In this document: one piece after another, positions 1 to 9,807 of the stretch | How the letters are laid out: every line of letters starts with the position of its first letter | How positions within the stretch are numbered: position 1 is the first letter of the stretch | Assembly (NCBI RefSeq): GCF_000003605.2 | Contig: NW_003151258.1 | Coordinates: 322,083-351,705 of the forward strand | DNA length: 29,623 bases | DNA from: Saccoglossus kowalevskii | Taxonomy: Eukaryota > Hemichordata > Enteropneusta > Harrimaniidae | Direction of reading: 5' to 3' | The notes under the pieces: model-generated | What the model saw: the letters and a program-made list of their open reading frames with translations, nothing else | What the model was told of the DNA's origin: nothing | The model's database searches: none | Program-made: the position numbers and the translations under genes

Positions 1-1
1 T

Positions 2-181
2 GGTGACCCTAATCATCACCACGCCGATCCCAGCATTGTAAATTCCAATATTTACCAACAATTAACGCCGAATGATAAAGCTTTAAAGGATTGCGTTAAT
101 TCGGAAATGTCAGCGACATACATGATTTCTCAAGCAGATGGTGAACATACAGAGAACATTTATAATGCCGTTGTCGTTTGA
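2..181 (+). CDS. C-terminal end of an LRR-Ig receptor paralogue (partial, 5' part outside window)
   Basis: The first 60 codons read to a TGA at 179-181 and align residue for residue with the C-terminus of the complete receptor at 9808-11928. Shared blocks include SNIYQQLT, VNSEM and DGEHTENIY. It is the cytoplasmic tail of a single-pass receptor whose ectodomain lies left of the window. Two tyrosines present in the complete copy are changed: the YADL motif reads HADP here (codons 20-31), and YVNS reads CVNS. A tyrosine absent from the other copy appears in TYMIS. The YQQL and ENIYNAV tyrosines remain. The reading frame is open to the stop, so this may be a functional but diverged paralogue rather than a pseudogene; the missing part decides that. 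Confidence 0.85.
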   Translation, partial: GDPNHHHADPSIVNSNIYQQLTPNDKALKDCVNSEMSATYMISQADGEHTENIYNAVVV

Positions 182-1320
182 TATCGCCGTAATGATAACA
201 TATTATTCATAATAATGACATCTATGTGAGCACTAAAATAATCAAAGTATTCAGAGTTACATTAATATTTGAGGTGAATATAAATGTAATTATTGTTCTC
301 AGCTAATAGTGAGAATATATGCTTACAGTTATCTATACGTACACTGTAATAGCACTAATCTTTATCCTGCCAGCCCCATGTACCCAACTACAGAAGAGCA
401 TAAATCTTGTTAAGAAATCGACTACCACATAATATTGTTGATATCACAGCGACTGTTTAGGTTGTATTAAGATTGCAACGAGTGGTATATTATATTTTAT
501 GTTCTTGAAATTTAAATCATGACAATTTTCTCTAAGCATCTAACTTTTCAAACGATAACTTTTAATCTTACAACCATTGTAATCAGATTTGTTTCTTTTT
601 GTTAAATTTACTTTTAAAGGGGAGTTAACAAGAAATATCTAACTAACTTTTTTAATGTATTGGAAAAAAGTCTTGCTAAACTACGGTGCTTATCAGCGAG
701 AACTTTTTCATAAATTACCACTCTGGCCACACCCCTGGAGTGAAAATTGTGTACCCATTCTTGAATGTTTTATTATACCCAAAGCTCATTCTGACAAATA
801 TATACCTTATCTTAAAATAGCGAGACAGCAACGCCCAATCTTAAATTCACTAACCGCTTATTTGAAAAACTTAAGTCGATTGGTTGTAATTTTGGTATTA
901 AGATTATACATGTATAATGTATATCTGATGTATGTTCATAATATAGGATTTCGTTGAAAAAGCCTGTTTTCGCTCATTCAATTTTTCTTTATTTTTGTTG
1001 TCACTTTACAAGATATAATTACGTGCGCTATCCGTTATTGAAATGTCGCATTGTCATTGGTAGATCAGTAACACGTGCATAGCTGATAACTGGGTAGTGC
1101 TAGATCAAAATGGTAAATATGTGTGTGTGTCGTGTCAGTGATCTATATTTAATGTCGTATGAACATGTTAAACAACAAATGCAAGGTCTATATGACGCGC
1201 TAATTAGACTTTCCATTTCTCAAGCCACCACTGCACATATATTCCATGCGTCATTCAGTTTATTGTATTATAAATAAAACAAGGACTTCAATCTTCTTTG
1301 CATGTTATAATTCACCACTA
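182..1320 (+). other. 3' flank of the upstream receptor copy, paralogous to 11929-12990
   Basis: From the stop codon to about 780 this sequence is clearly similar to the DNA after the second receptor (11929-about 12585), for example the stretch ending AATATTTGAGGTGAA in both. A candidate polyadenylation signal AATAAA lies at 1273-1278. The two AATAAA signals of the second copy (12212, 12233) fall in a roughly 60-bp segment missing here. No gene is recognised; an open frame at 655-957 is discussed under rejected items. Confidence 0.7.
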
Positions 1321-1880
1321 TCAGAATTAGAGTAAAATTTGGTACCCATTTTTGAATGATTTTAATTCAAAATCTACGACTGGCGACCATTTTGTTTCAT
1401 GGTTTTGCTTGTCTGGAGTCATTTCTAAGACATGCTCGTGTCAAAATATAGACTTCCATTGGATAAGCGTTTTTTTGCTCATTCAATGTTTTTGTTGTTT
1501 TTTGATATAATTACTTGCGTTGCCGTTATTGAAATGTCGCTCTGTCATTGGTCTATCAGTACCACGTGCATATAACGATAATTGGGCAGTGTTTGAGGCC
1601 AATGCACGGAAATACGATCAAAATGATAAATCTGTGTGTATGTCATGTGAGTGATTAATGACGTATATCTATGTCACAGTGTAGGGCCTGCTTATCGCAA
1701 TCCAGTGCTTATCCAGTGTGAGTTCTGTAGGTGGCTCTCTCAATTGCGATAAGCAATTACACTGTGACAATCTAATTTGTTTAACCATCAAACCCACCAA
1801 CACTTTTTCAGAAATGCCGGTAATTTTTTATCATGATCTAAAATGCGTAACTAAAATGCAATATCTATGACGCGCTGATT
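957..1880. repeat. Direct duplication of a flank module (two diverged copies, third copy near 12588)
   Basis: A module beginning GCTCATTCAATTTTT and running through TTATTGAAATGTCGC and TCATTGG occurs at about 957-1320 and again at about 1463-1880, an offset near 500 bp. A third copy of its later part lies at 12588-12990. The second copy (1536 onward) is closer to the 12588 copy than the first is, for example CACGTGCATATAACGATAA in both. It is a non-coding duplication; borders are approximate. Confidence 0.65.
1673..1768. mobile_element. 96-bp MITE-like hairpin insertion
   Basis: The ends are perfect inverted repeats in two blocks: GTCACAGTGTA (1673-1683) with TACACTGTGAC (1758-1768), and GCTTATCGCAAT (1690-1701) with ATTGCGATAAGC (1743-1754). 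The central 41 bases do not pair. The paralogous module at 12588-12720 lacks this block while matching on both sides, so it reads as an insertion into one copy. No clear target-site duplication was found and no coding capacity exists, so the family is unknown. Confidence 0.6.
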
Positions 1881-2890
1881 CCATTGTCACAATAGGGTAG
1901 AACTATTTTGAACATATGTAATTTGCATCTATGGCGGAGGCTGGCCTCTCATAGTCAACTCACGCAATCGGAAAAACAATACCACCAGCACTGGTTCTCG
2001 ACGACCTACAAAGACGAGTCCACTGTTTGTTCATACAAGATTCTCATTGTAATTTCAGAAATGCTTGTTTTGTAAAATTATTCAGTTTTATTTTTATATT
2101 TATTAATTGTCCTCCATTTGTTGTATATTTATTTAGACAAAGCAATTTTGTTTTATGTTTTTGTTGTCTCCTATTTACTGTTATTAATAATTTATATAGC
2201 CAAGATTTCGGACTCATAAAACATAATTGTTTTAATGCATGTATTGAAGAGCTGTATGTATGTTTTGTCGTCTGTATTTGTGGGCAATGACTACTTTAGA
2301 ATATACACAGCCTGGATTGCCTCATCTGCCATAATGTTTCTTGCAAAGACAAAGACTTCTCAAGTTCTGGTAAATCCAGAAAATGTAGCTGTGTATAAAT
2401 ACTAGTAGGTATTTACTGGAAAATACCACGCTATTAATTTCTGAATAAATACTTTCACCGTGGAAGTTATGTTTTGCCAATTTTGATTTGTACTATTAGC
2501 AGGCTATCTAAAATATTTGTTGATTAATTTTCAATGAAATCTTATTGGTAGGGTCCAATCGAATATGTTTCAGGTTATTCTGTATTCTGTAACATTTTGT
2601 CATTGAATTAACTAAAAATTACCAATAGTAAGAATTTTTAAATAACTTTAACCGATTTATAAAAATAAAAAAAAACAAAAAAAAAACATAAAATATTTTG
2701 TCATTGACGTTCAAGTGTATTCGTCATAATAGATTTGTATTGTTTTTGTCCTCAAATGACAAATTTAAACTTCCCGATACATCATTTTTCACAATTACAT
2801 ACGATTGTACATAATATACTTCAAAACGTTCTTACCTACGCATTAGCTGCTTGCCTATGCATAAATGTTCAACATATATACTAAAAGTTT
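1881..2890. other. AT-rich intergenic sequence, no gene seen
   Basis: Open frames here are short and T-rich on one strand and show no domain. A short A-rich tract lies near 2665-2690. Nothing else is supported. Confidence 0.5.
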
Positions 2891-2898
2891 GGTACTGT

Positions 2899-3375
2899 AG
2901 GGCGATTCTTATTGACGACGGGAATGTGTATGCAAGTAGAATAAATACTGGCTATTGAAGGACTTATAATAATATATATCATCTCTTCACACACAAAGAG
3001 ACTTAAAATTGTGTGCTTGTACATCTATAAGTATACTGAATGCAATATCCGATGGAAACATTCCAGATTATTAGATATAAATGTTCATAAAAAGGACAGT
3101 TAGGTGCTGTCGTGCAATTCTTATCGACGATGGGAGTTTGGATACATGTTGAATAAATGCTGACTAATGAAGTTCTCATGAATAATACCATCTCTTCAGG
3201 AAGACACTGAAAATTGTGTGTTTGCACATCTATAAGTATACTGAATGAAATATCCGATGAAAACATTCCAGATTATTAGATATAAACGTTCATAAAAAAA
3301 CAGTTAGGTGCTGTCGTGCAATTCCTATTGACGATGGGAATATGGATACTACAAGAGAAACAAACTATGTGGAAT
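2899..3375. repeat. Tandem repeat, unit about 204-212 bp, two full copies and a partial third
   Basis: Copies start near 2899, 3111 and 3315 at the block CGTGCAATTC followed by TTATCGACGATGGGA (first copy GGCGATTCTTATTGACGACG). Long stretches such as CATCTATAAGTATACTGAAT and ATTCCAGATTATTAGATATAA are nearly identical between copies one and two. Read on the minus strand, the most conserved block translates in all three copies to a similar short peptide (about IPIVNRNCTTAPN), but there is no continuous gene. Confidence 0.75.
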
Positions 3376-4052
3376 AAAGTTCCTATAATGCCACCAAGAT
3401 GATCACCAATACCAACAACAGCAGTATTCTTATTGATTGACCATTTTTTATAATTATCCACTTTCGATTTGTTCATTATCTACATGGTTTATAAAAATTG
3501 TTGCATGTATAGTAGTTGATTCTGCTTCAATTAAATTAATTTCAACTGCAGTTGTACTTCCCCCCGAATAGGTTCAATCAAAATGTTATTTGCCAATCAA
3601 TATATGAAACAACAAATGAAAAATGGTTTCAAAGAATGTTGAATTCACTTCACGTGAGGGGCTCTCTAATTTAACTTACTATAGTAATAGGCATTTTCGC
3701 AACGGCAACTATGCAAATATTTCATTATCAGTACTTGCATTCTTTAAGAGATATAGATAAGCTGTAATAGTGTTGTCATCGAGCCAATCATTTTGTATTA
3801 TTGCAAATGATTTGTTTGATTTTTTAAATGATCAGGAAACGTGTCTGAACGATGTTATTAGGTAAATGCCTTTTGAACGATATATGACCCATTTGTTATT
3901 CACAATATGTATAGATAAAGATGTATGGTCATCTTGATCTAATAATATTAAGCAGCTTATTTTGAAAAAAAAACATAATCAGACGTCGTCAAACTGTTTT
4001 CATGAGTTGAAACTTGCAAATGCTTGAACAGATTCTGACAATTCCGACTTTC
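3376..4052. other. Intergenic, no gene seen
   Basis: AT-rich unique sequence. The minus-strand open frame at 3276-3476 overlaps the tandem repeat and shows no recognisable domain. Confidence 0.45.
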
Positions 4053-4603
4053 CTAGACTTTTAACTTAGATGATAATTTTGTCATTAAAATCAATATTTT
4101 TGAAGCACATTTTTTGGACAAGGAGGTCCTCTGATCATAACTATTTTCCATGCCAATTTTATTGAGTAGTATTAAACTCATTTGGTCTAGATAACTAGAT
4201 GCACGTTCTGTGAGTTCATTCAATGCAAAAATAGTTTCACTCTTAAATGTGCATCCTGCTAATTTTTTGCATCCTTGGCAAGTAAAAAAGAGATGTAATG
4301 TTTTGCAAAATGTATTATTATATTCTCTATATCTATGTTATTGAGTGAGCCTCTCTGAATAATTAATTGTTTTGATGCTGTTGTCATAGCATCATTTACC
4401 TCATGCGTTAACTCATCTTCAATGGTATTGGCTGGCTCTGTTTCACTAGAAATTATCAACGAAGCAAATAGTGGCTCAATCCATACTGGTATTGCCAACG
4501 TTGTTGACGAGTCAAGTGTGTAAATGAGAATATAGACAGTTTTAATGATATTTAAAAAATGATGGACAAAGTATCTTCTTATTGCAAGATATAGCATATT
4601 CAT
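4053..4603 (-). pseudogene. Possible degraded coding sequence, unknown family, with one frameshift
   Basis: On the minus strand an open frame runs from 4603 to 4259 (114 codons). Its second half has a balanced, protein-like composition (for example IEDELTHEVNDAMTTASK). Just before its stop, another frame overlaps it from about 4340 down to a TAG at 4053-4055. That frame reads CQGCKKLAGC and then a helical-looking, charged stretch (ALNELTERASSYLDQM). The two together look like one diverged reading frame broken by a frameshift. I recognise no domain with confidence. Chance open frames in AT-rich DNA remain a real alternative. Confidence 0.25.
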
Positions 4604-7212
4604 CGTGCGGTGATATGGTAGTGTAATGCCTGTGTGTACAGAGATGGTTAGTAATTAACTATTGACAGTATCCCCTTATGTTTAACATCAATATTGGAGG
4701 AGATTTTGGAATGTTATTTCATACATGTTCTCATACGTCCTTCGCACACACAACATTCCCACATTCTTTTCAATTTTATTCGTTCCGTGGGAATTTGAAC
4801 TGCACTGCAGGCACCTTGTTTTAATCTGTGATTATATAGTTACAGTCAGTGCATACTCTTTTAAGCACGATTTGTATTGTCAGTTTCAATGCCAATTGTT
4901 TTGAGCCAATGAAAAACACCGGAAAAACTCGAATGCATCAACTTGATTCTCTAATTGAATATCTAGAGGGTATACGCACTTTGCAATGTCATTTCAAGCA
5001 TAAATTTACTTAGAAGAAATATGTTGTACCAAACAGTGAATGTGTTCTACCAAACGTGCTGTCAATTCGTAAGTCTGTAACGTGTGCACCTAAGTTGAAA
5101 TAAACTGCTTGTTTAACTAAATTTATATTAATTACGAAACCCTGTATAAATGAATTAAACATTCATTTAACGTTCATTCTTCATTTGGTTTGGGGGAATG
5201 GTAGCATGTTTATTGCAATCATTTATAGTCATGTTATAATTACTCACAATAACAGATGTCCGTTTATGAAAGGGGACATTTTGATAGCTACGATATTGAA
5301 TTTTCTTTTCTAGTCCCAGCCATCGACAACCAGTTTAAGGCAATCATGTCTAGTTTCTTTTTTCTGTTTCAATGTTTTTTTATTATGACTCATGCTATAA
5401 CCTAATGCCTTGCTTGATATTGTTGATAAAGTCTTACAATGAATTCAAGATTTGTACTTCCTTGTTCTTGAAAACTGAAAATCGATGCTCACATAAACCT
5501 GTGGTTTGGTAAACTTTTGTTTTTAAAATGTCCGTTTTGATTGAAAACATCTAGTGTTTTGTAATATGTCCACGCAATAGCTGGCACCAAAACGGAACGG
5601 ATTGAATTATGGTTTTCAGAAGCTGTTGAAAAAAATGTTGGGGAATAATGTTCATTTGGATGACGTGAAGCATCGCTTTCATTACCTGACTATTTCTTTG
5701 CACTTTTTAATTGCTTTTGGGAATAGAAAGAAAAAGACTAATATCTAGCTGTAAGGAATTCATCTTCAGCTATGTCACAGTGTATTGAGAGGAAAATCCA
5801 CAGAACATACACTGAACAGGAGTTATGTCACTGCTAGAACGAGGTAGACAAGACAATAGTACTGGAAATAAAATACACATACACCAAAATATTAGGTTAA
5901 AGCTCATGGCTTTAATACTTCTTAAAATAAATAAAAGAAACAAAGCACAGAAAATACAATGAATAAATTCACTAAAAATAGGGGATTGCATAGGGATGTA
6001 TGCATTGGTTATAACTCACGATTCCAGGATGTGGAAATAAATGACAGTCAATGGCTTCTGCAACACAACAACGAAGAAATACAGGAATCTTGCTTGAACG
6101 GCTTTCAAACTGTGGTTGTGATCACCCGAATTCGGAAGGAATGTTATTGTGTTTTATGAATTTGATCTAAAAATCGTCATTATGATCTCAAATTGCAAAC
6201 AAAATAATGATTTCGTCAAAGGTCTAAAATAATGTTTATATAATATAAATATTGGTGATTGTGTACATTGTCCCAGTGAATATTTATTTTAGTTAGTGGT
6301 GCTTTATAGGTGCAGCCACTGTGTTTCGGTACTTGTATATACTTATACTTTCATACATTTTTTACTCAAGCATTCAACTTATGTTAATAGTTTCCAAATC
6401 CGCATGAAGTAGCGACTATAAATTGAGATTACGTTTTTATTTTGTATGAACAATAACACTTTTGACTGCCGGATTGCGACTGGCGGATGGCTTCACTTCT
6501 GTCTTTGAGTGTTTTTCATTTAGCTAACAACTTCAATAACCCAATTAGTTGCATGCGAAAGCCTAAAAGATTGCTTTGGTTCCGGTGAGTGTTTATCTAG
6601 TTAGATTCGAACTCTTTGGATTTGTTTTAGACGTTTTGTCATTTCCCATGTTTGCTACGCCGTAATAGGCGACCACTTCCCCGTTTTATTGTGATTTTGC
6701 TGGTATTGAATGTTTTCCTCGCGTGTCACGCAATGACCGAGTTTCAATCACACGGACATTTTGCAACGCAGTGCGTGGCCCTTGGTGTGACCCCACTGAC
6801 TACTGTCTGTTTAACAAGCTAGTATTTGTTACCTTTAATAACATTATATTACCATGTGATTATTGTAATGTCTTAAGTATCTGTATTGCCATTTGTATAT
6901 ACCAATTCGTATAACAATCAGCCCCGATTGAAGATCATGTTTATTATGACACTAATTCGGGTGTAGGTACGGCTCCTGGAATTGTGCCAACAATATTTTC
7001 TATACACTGTTTCTGACGTCAGACTTGCAAATTGCTCATTTACTACACGCCATTTCTAGCTGCTTTATTTGGGGACAATAAGTCTAGAGGTAACTGTGGG
7101 TGCGTTTGCTTACAGTGACAAAGCGCAAAGAACTGTGTTTGTTAGCGTCAATCGTCATAACTATCGCTAACACTGTCAAACTGTAAGTTGTGTATATTCG
7201 GATTGGTTTAAC
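4604..7212. other. Intergenic, no gene seen
   Basis: About 2.6 kb of AT-rich DNA. The open frames at 5770-5991, 5959-6159 and 6723-6914 are below 75 codons, mutually overlapping or low-complexity, and show no family motif. The last part (about 7080-7212) may belong to the untranslated leader or LTR of the retroelement that follows, but I could not find matching LTRs. Confidence 0.45.
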
Positions 7213-7640
7213 ATGGCAACATATCAAATACCAGCACCGCAGCCCATGAATGTGAAAAGAGACGTCCCTGCAAATTGGAAACATTGCAAGGCATCATGGT
7301 AATATTATGCTACAGCTACTGAGTTGAAAGATAAAGTTGATCTTATTCAGGCAGGTGCTTTGTGTAGTATTATGGGACTGGATTATGTGAAAATAATGAA
7401 CAGTCTAGCCACATTGTCTGAAGCTGATAAACAAGACCCCAAGACAATTCTGAAAGAATTAGATGAATATTCCTTGCCTCAAAAACATCTTTTGTTTGAG
7501 AGAGTGAAGAGTGCTTAGGCTAATCAAACAGAACATGAATCTGTGGATCAATATGTCGTGAGATTACGCCAGTTAGCAGAAATCTGTGAATTTGACAATT
7601 TTTGTGAAAGTCTCCTGAGAGATAGACATGTTACGGGTAC
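7213..7640 (+). pseudogene. gag-like pseudogene of the Ty3/gypsy element
   Basis: From ATG 7213 one frame reads a gag-like polyprotein start (QIPAPQPMNV, then ESVDQYVVRLRQLAEICEF further on). The ESVDQYVxRLRxLxExCEF pattern is typical of capsid-area gag proteins of metazoan Ty3/gypsy elements. In-frame stops at 7300-7302 and 7516-7518 break it, and the frame is lost after about 7640. Downstream, near 7857-7925, only part of a CCHC knuckle survives; its final cysteine position reads Asn. Confidence 0.75.
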
Positions 7641-8319
7641 ACATACGTGCACCAGAGATAGATTACTGAGGGAACCACCTGTACCAGATTTGAAGAGATG
7701 CATTTAATCCTTTTGTGCAAGCAAGTTGTCAAAAGTACACAGAAATCAGATCATATTAGAGGTGTAGCAAATGATACAACTGATACAGTACATGCAGCAC
7801 GAAAACAGTTATAACATGGTAACAAACACAAAATCAGTGGAAATCAAGAATCCAAATGTCTAGGATATGGTAAAAACATGCAAAAAACGTGGTAAGAAAA
7901 ATCACTTTGCCACTAAGAATAAGACACCTACACATGGAAAGAAGACAGTACATTATACTACTGAACAAGAAAAATATGAAGAGGGGTCAGATGGATTTAT
8001 ATTTGCAGCTCGTCGAATAGGTGCAATATCAGACAATAAGAACAGTTCTGAGTTTATGATACCTTTGACCTTTCATACTGATTACTTATGTACAAAGACA
8101 GTACAGTTAGATATGTGCCACTTGTGCTATAGCGTACTCAGATTTTCTCAGTGTTATATCTTCTTTGGGAACTTACATGTTGACTGTCGGTCAGAGGAAT
8201 AACCCTTGGCATAGAATAGTTGTTGATACATTGGAGAAAGCTCCTTGGCCAATCATAGATGGCAATACTTTTGATAAACATGGTTGTTAAGACTGAGCAG
8301 TATATACAAGTAATGTAAA

Positions 8320-8938
8320 GCAGATAGGGGGAAAGCCCTATGAGCCAGTCACTAGAGAGGAAATTATGAGGCAATATGATGATGTTTTCAATAGTTTAGG
8401 TTGCCTACCAGGTGAATATCATATAGAGATTGATACATCTGTTAAACCAGTTGAACATGCTCCACGTTGTGTGCCATACCGCTAAAGGATAAAGGCGTTA
8501 TAAAGAAAGTAAAAAAATCAACAGACTGGATATAAGCAGTCTAGTAGCAGTACAGAAGCCAAATAAGATCCATGAGATCATGACAGGAATCTTCTGCCAT
8601 TGCTGAAACGAGCACGCGAAGTCAATTTGAAATAAATTCAAGCTGAGACAGCAGCAGGTTCCATATATGGGTCAGCTACTCACGGGCAATGGATTGATAC
8701 CAGATACTATGAAAGTCTCTGCTATCGCTAAAATGCCACGTCTGACTGATAAGAAAGCAGTACGTTTGTTAGGTTCCATGGATTATTTGTCACGAGTTAT
8801 GCCAAATCTTTCTAAGGTATGTGAGCCACTTCCTCAGACTCCTGAGAAAAATGTAGAATTTATGTGGGAAAGTCACCAAGCTGAAGCCTTCACCACATCA
8901 GCACCGTTATTTCAATGTATGCGAGAACATTTAGCTTA
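8320..8938 (+). pseudogene. pol pseudogene: RT N-terminal part joined to the RT/RNase H connection
   Basis: The first part resembles the RT entry region of Ty3/gypsy pol (REEIMRQYDDVF, then GEYHIEIDTSVKPVEHAPR, and after a stop at 8484 a KKVKKSTDWI-type segment in a shifted frame). The second part carries LLKRAREVN, PYMGQLL and a frame at 8667-8939 with RLLGSMDYLSRVMPNLSKV and CEPL, which match the thumb/connection area where family members read GHxLTxxGLxPDxxKV and LGxxNYLxxFxPNLS. The palm with the catalytic aspartates that should lie between them is missing. Confidence 0.78.
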
Positions 8939-9793
8939 GGCTAAATCAATCAAGCACTAGAGACAATGTTTGTCGGGGAAAAAATGAACTGACGATGATA
9001 TACTGCACTATATCCTGTTATTCTTCAATTTCTGAAATTGTCATACGCATATCGAATAGATCCAACTGCGTTCATGCATGGGAGGATACCACGCGGACTT
9101 GTTAAGAATATGCATACCTTCCGTCCTTTGACTGTGATTACTATGTACAGTGACCAAAGATGTATACAAGTTAGTTCTAAAATTATAAACAATGCCAAAG
9201 CAAATACAGAAAGTGCAGACTAACAGCAAGTAGTACTCAACGTCAGTTAATTTTTTCAATGTCCCTAGATGTGCTTGCGTTAATTTTCATGTAGGAAATG
9301 GCATACTGGCATACTTGACAAGCTGTTTACGGTATTATTTGAAATAACTTCTCATGAATTACATGCCACAGAAGGAACATTATTTAACAACATATTAGCA
9401 TCTAGTAGGTTTGTTTGATTATCAATCGCCTTGGTAACATGCTTAACACCTACTTTGGGTGATACGATGTACTATTTATCAATATGTTATTGTGTTATTG
9501 TATTAAAAAGAGAAAACCTGCATGTACTGTAGATAAACCCATGTGTGTATTTGTATTTATTCAATTACGATGGGTACATATCGCCACTATGAGTTTCAAA
9601 AACCGATCCAACAACCCCATTTATTGTCATCTTCGGGAAAGAAAACTAATTTCCATTTCCCACAAATATTTCGTATTTCAGTATATTGTGAATGATAGTA
9701 TTGTGTTCCTTCTAATGGAAATAAGCTCTCAGACACAATATGCATGTGTATGATACTTAGCTTCCAATAAAATAATATTATTTTTTATTACAG
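8939..9793 (+). other. Upstream region of the complete receptor gene; ends at a splice acceptor
   Basis: No coding sequence is recognised. The stretch ends in a pyrimidine-rich tract and CAG at 9791-9793, just 14 bases before the receptor start codon. This suggests that the receptor's 5' UTR is spliced and that its promoter and first exon lie further left. I could not locate that exon. Confidence 0.5.
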
Positions 9794-9807
9794 ACCATCA
9801 TATCAAA
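9794..9807 (+). other. Short 5' UTR segment between splice acceptor and receptor ATG
   Basis: The sequence TTTTTTATTACAG ends at 9793 and is a good 3' splice site. The ATG at 9808 is preceded by TCAAA, with A at -3, a favourable context. The upstream exon was not identified. Confidence 0.6.

Larger units (their letters stand above)
7213..8938 (+). mobile_element. Decayed Ty3/gypsy-type LTR retrotransposon, internal gag-pol relic
   Basis: Fragments appear in the order expected for a Ty3/gypsy element: a gag-like frame from ATG 7213, a damaged CCHC zinc-knuckle area near 7857-7925, a protease-area fragment near 8040-8130, the N-terminal part of reverse transcriptase (about 8320-8570), and the RT-to-RNase-H connection (about 8640-8938). 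Stops and frameshifts interrupt all parts. The catalytic core of reverse transcriptase, including the expected YxDD box, is absent through an internal deletion near 8570-8590. Integrase and both LTRs were not found. The element is inactive and sits between the two receptor copies. Confidence 0.8.

Noticed and set aside
655-957. 100-codon open frame in the 3' flank of the upstream receptor, with a 103-codon frame at the matching place after the second receptor (12474-12785)
   Set aside because: The frames match over the first 30 or so codons, including MYW and LFH. But the second copy has GTG instead of ATG, most differences change the residue, and no domain is visible. More likely chance openness in duplicated non-coding DNA.
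7084-7213. 5' LTR or primer-binding site of the Ty3/gypsy relic
   Set aside because: No matching direct repeat was found on the other side and no clear primer-binding sequence is visible.
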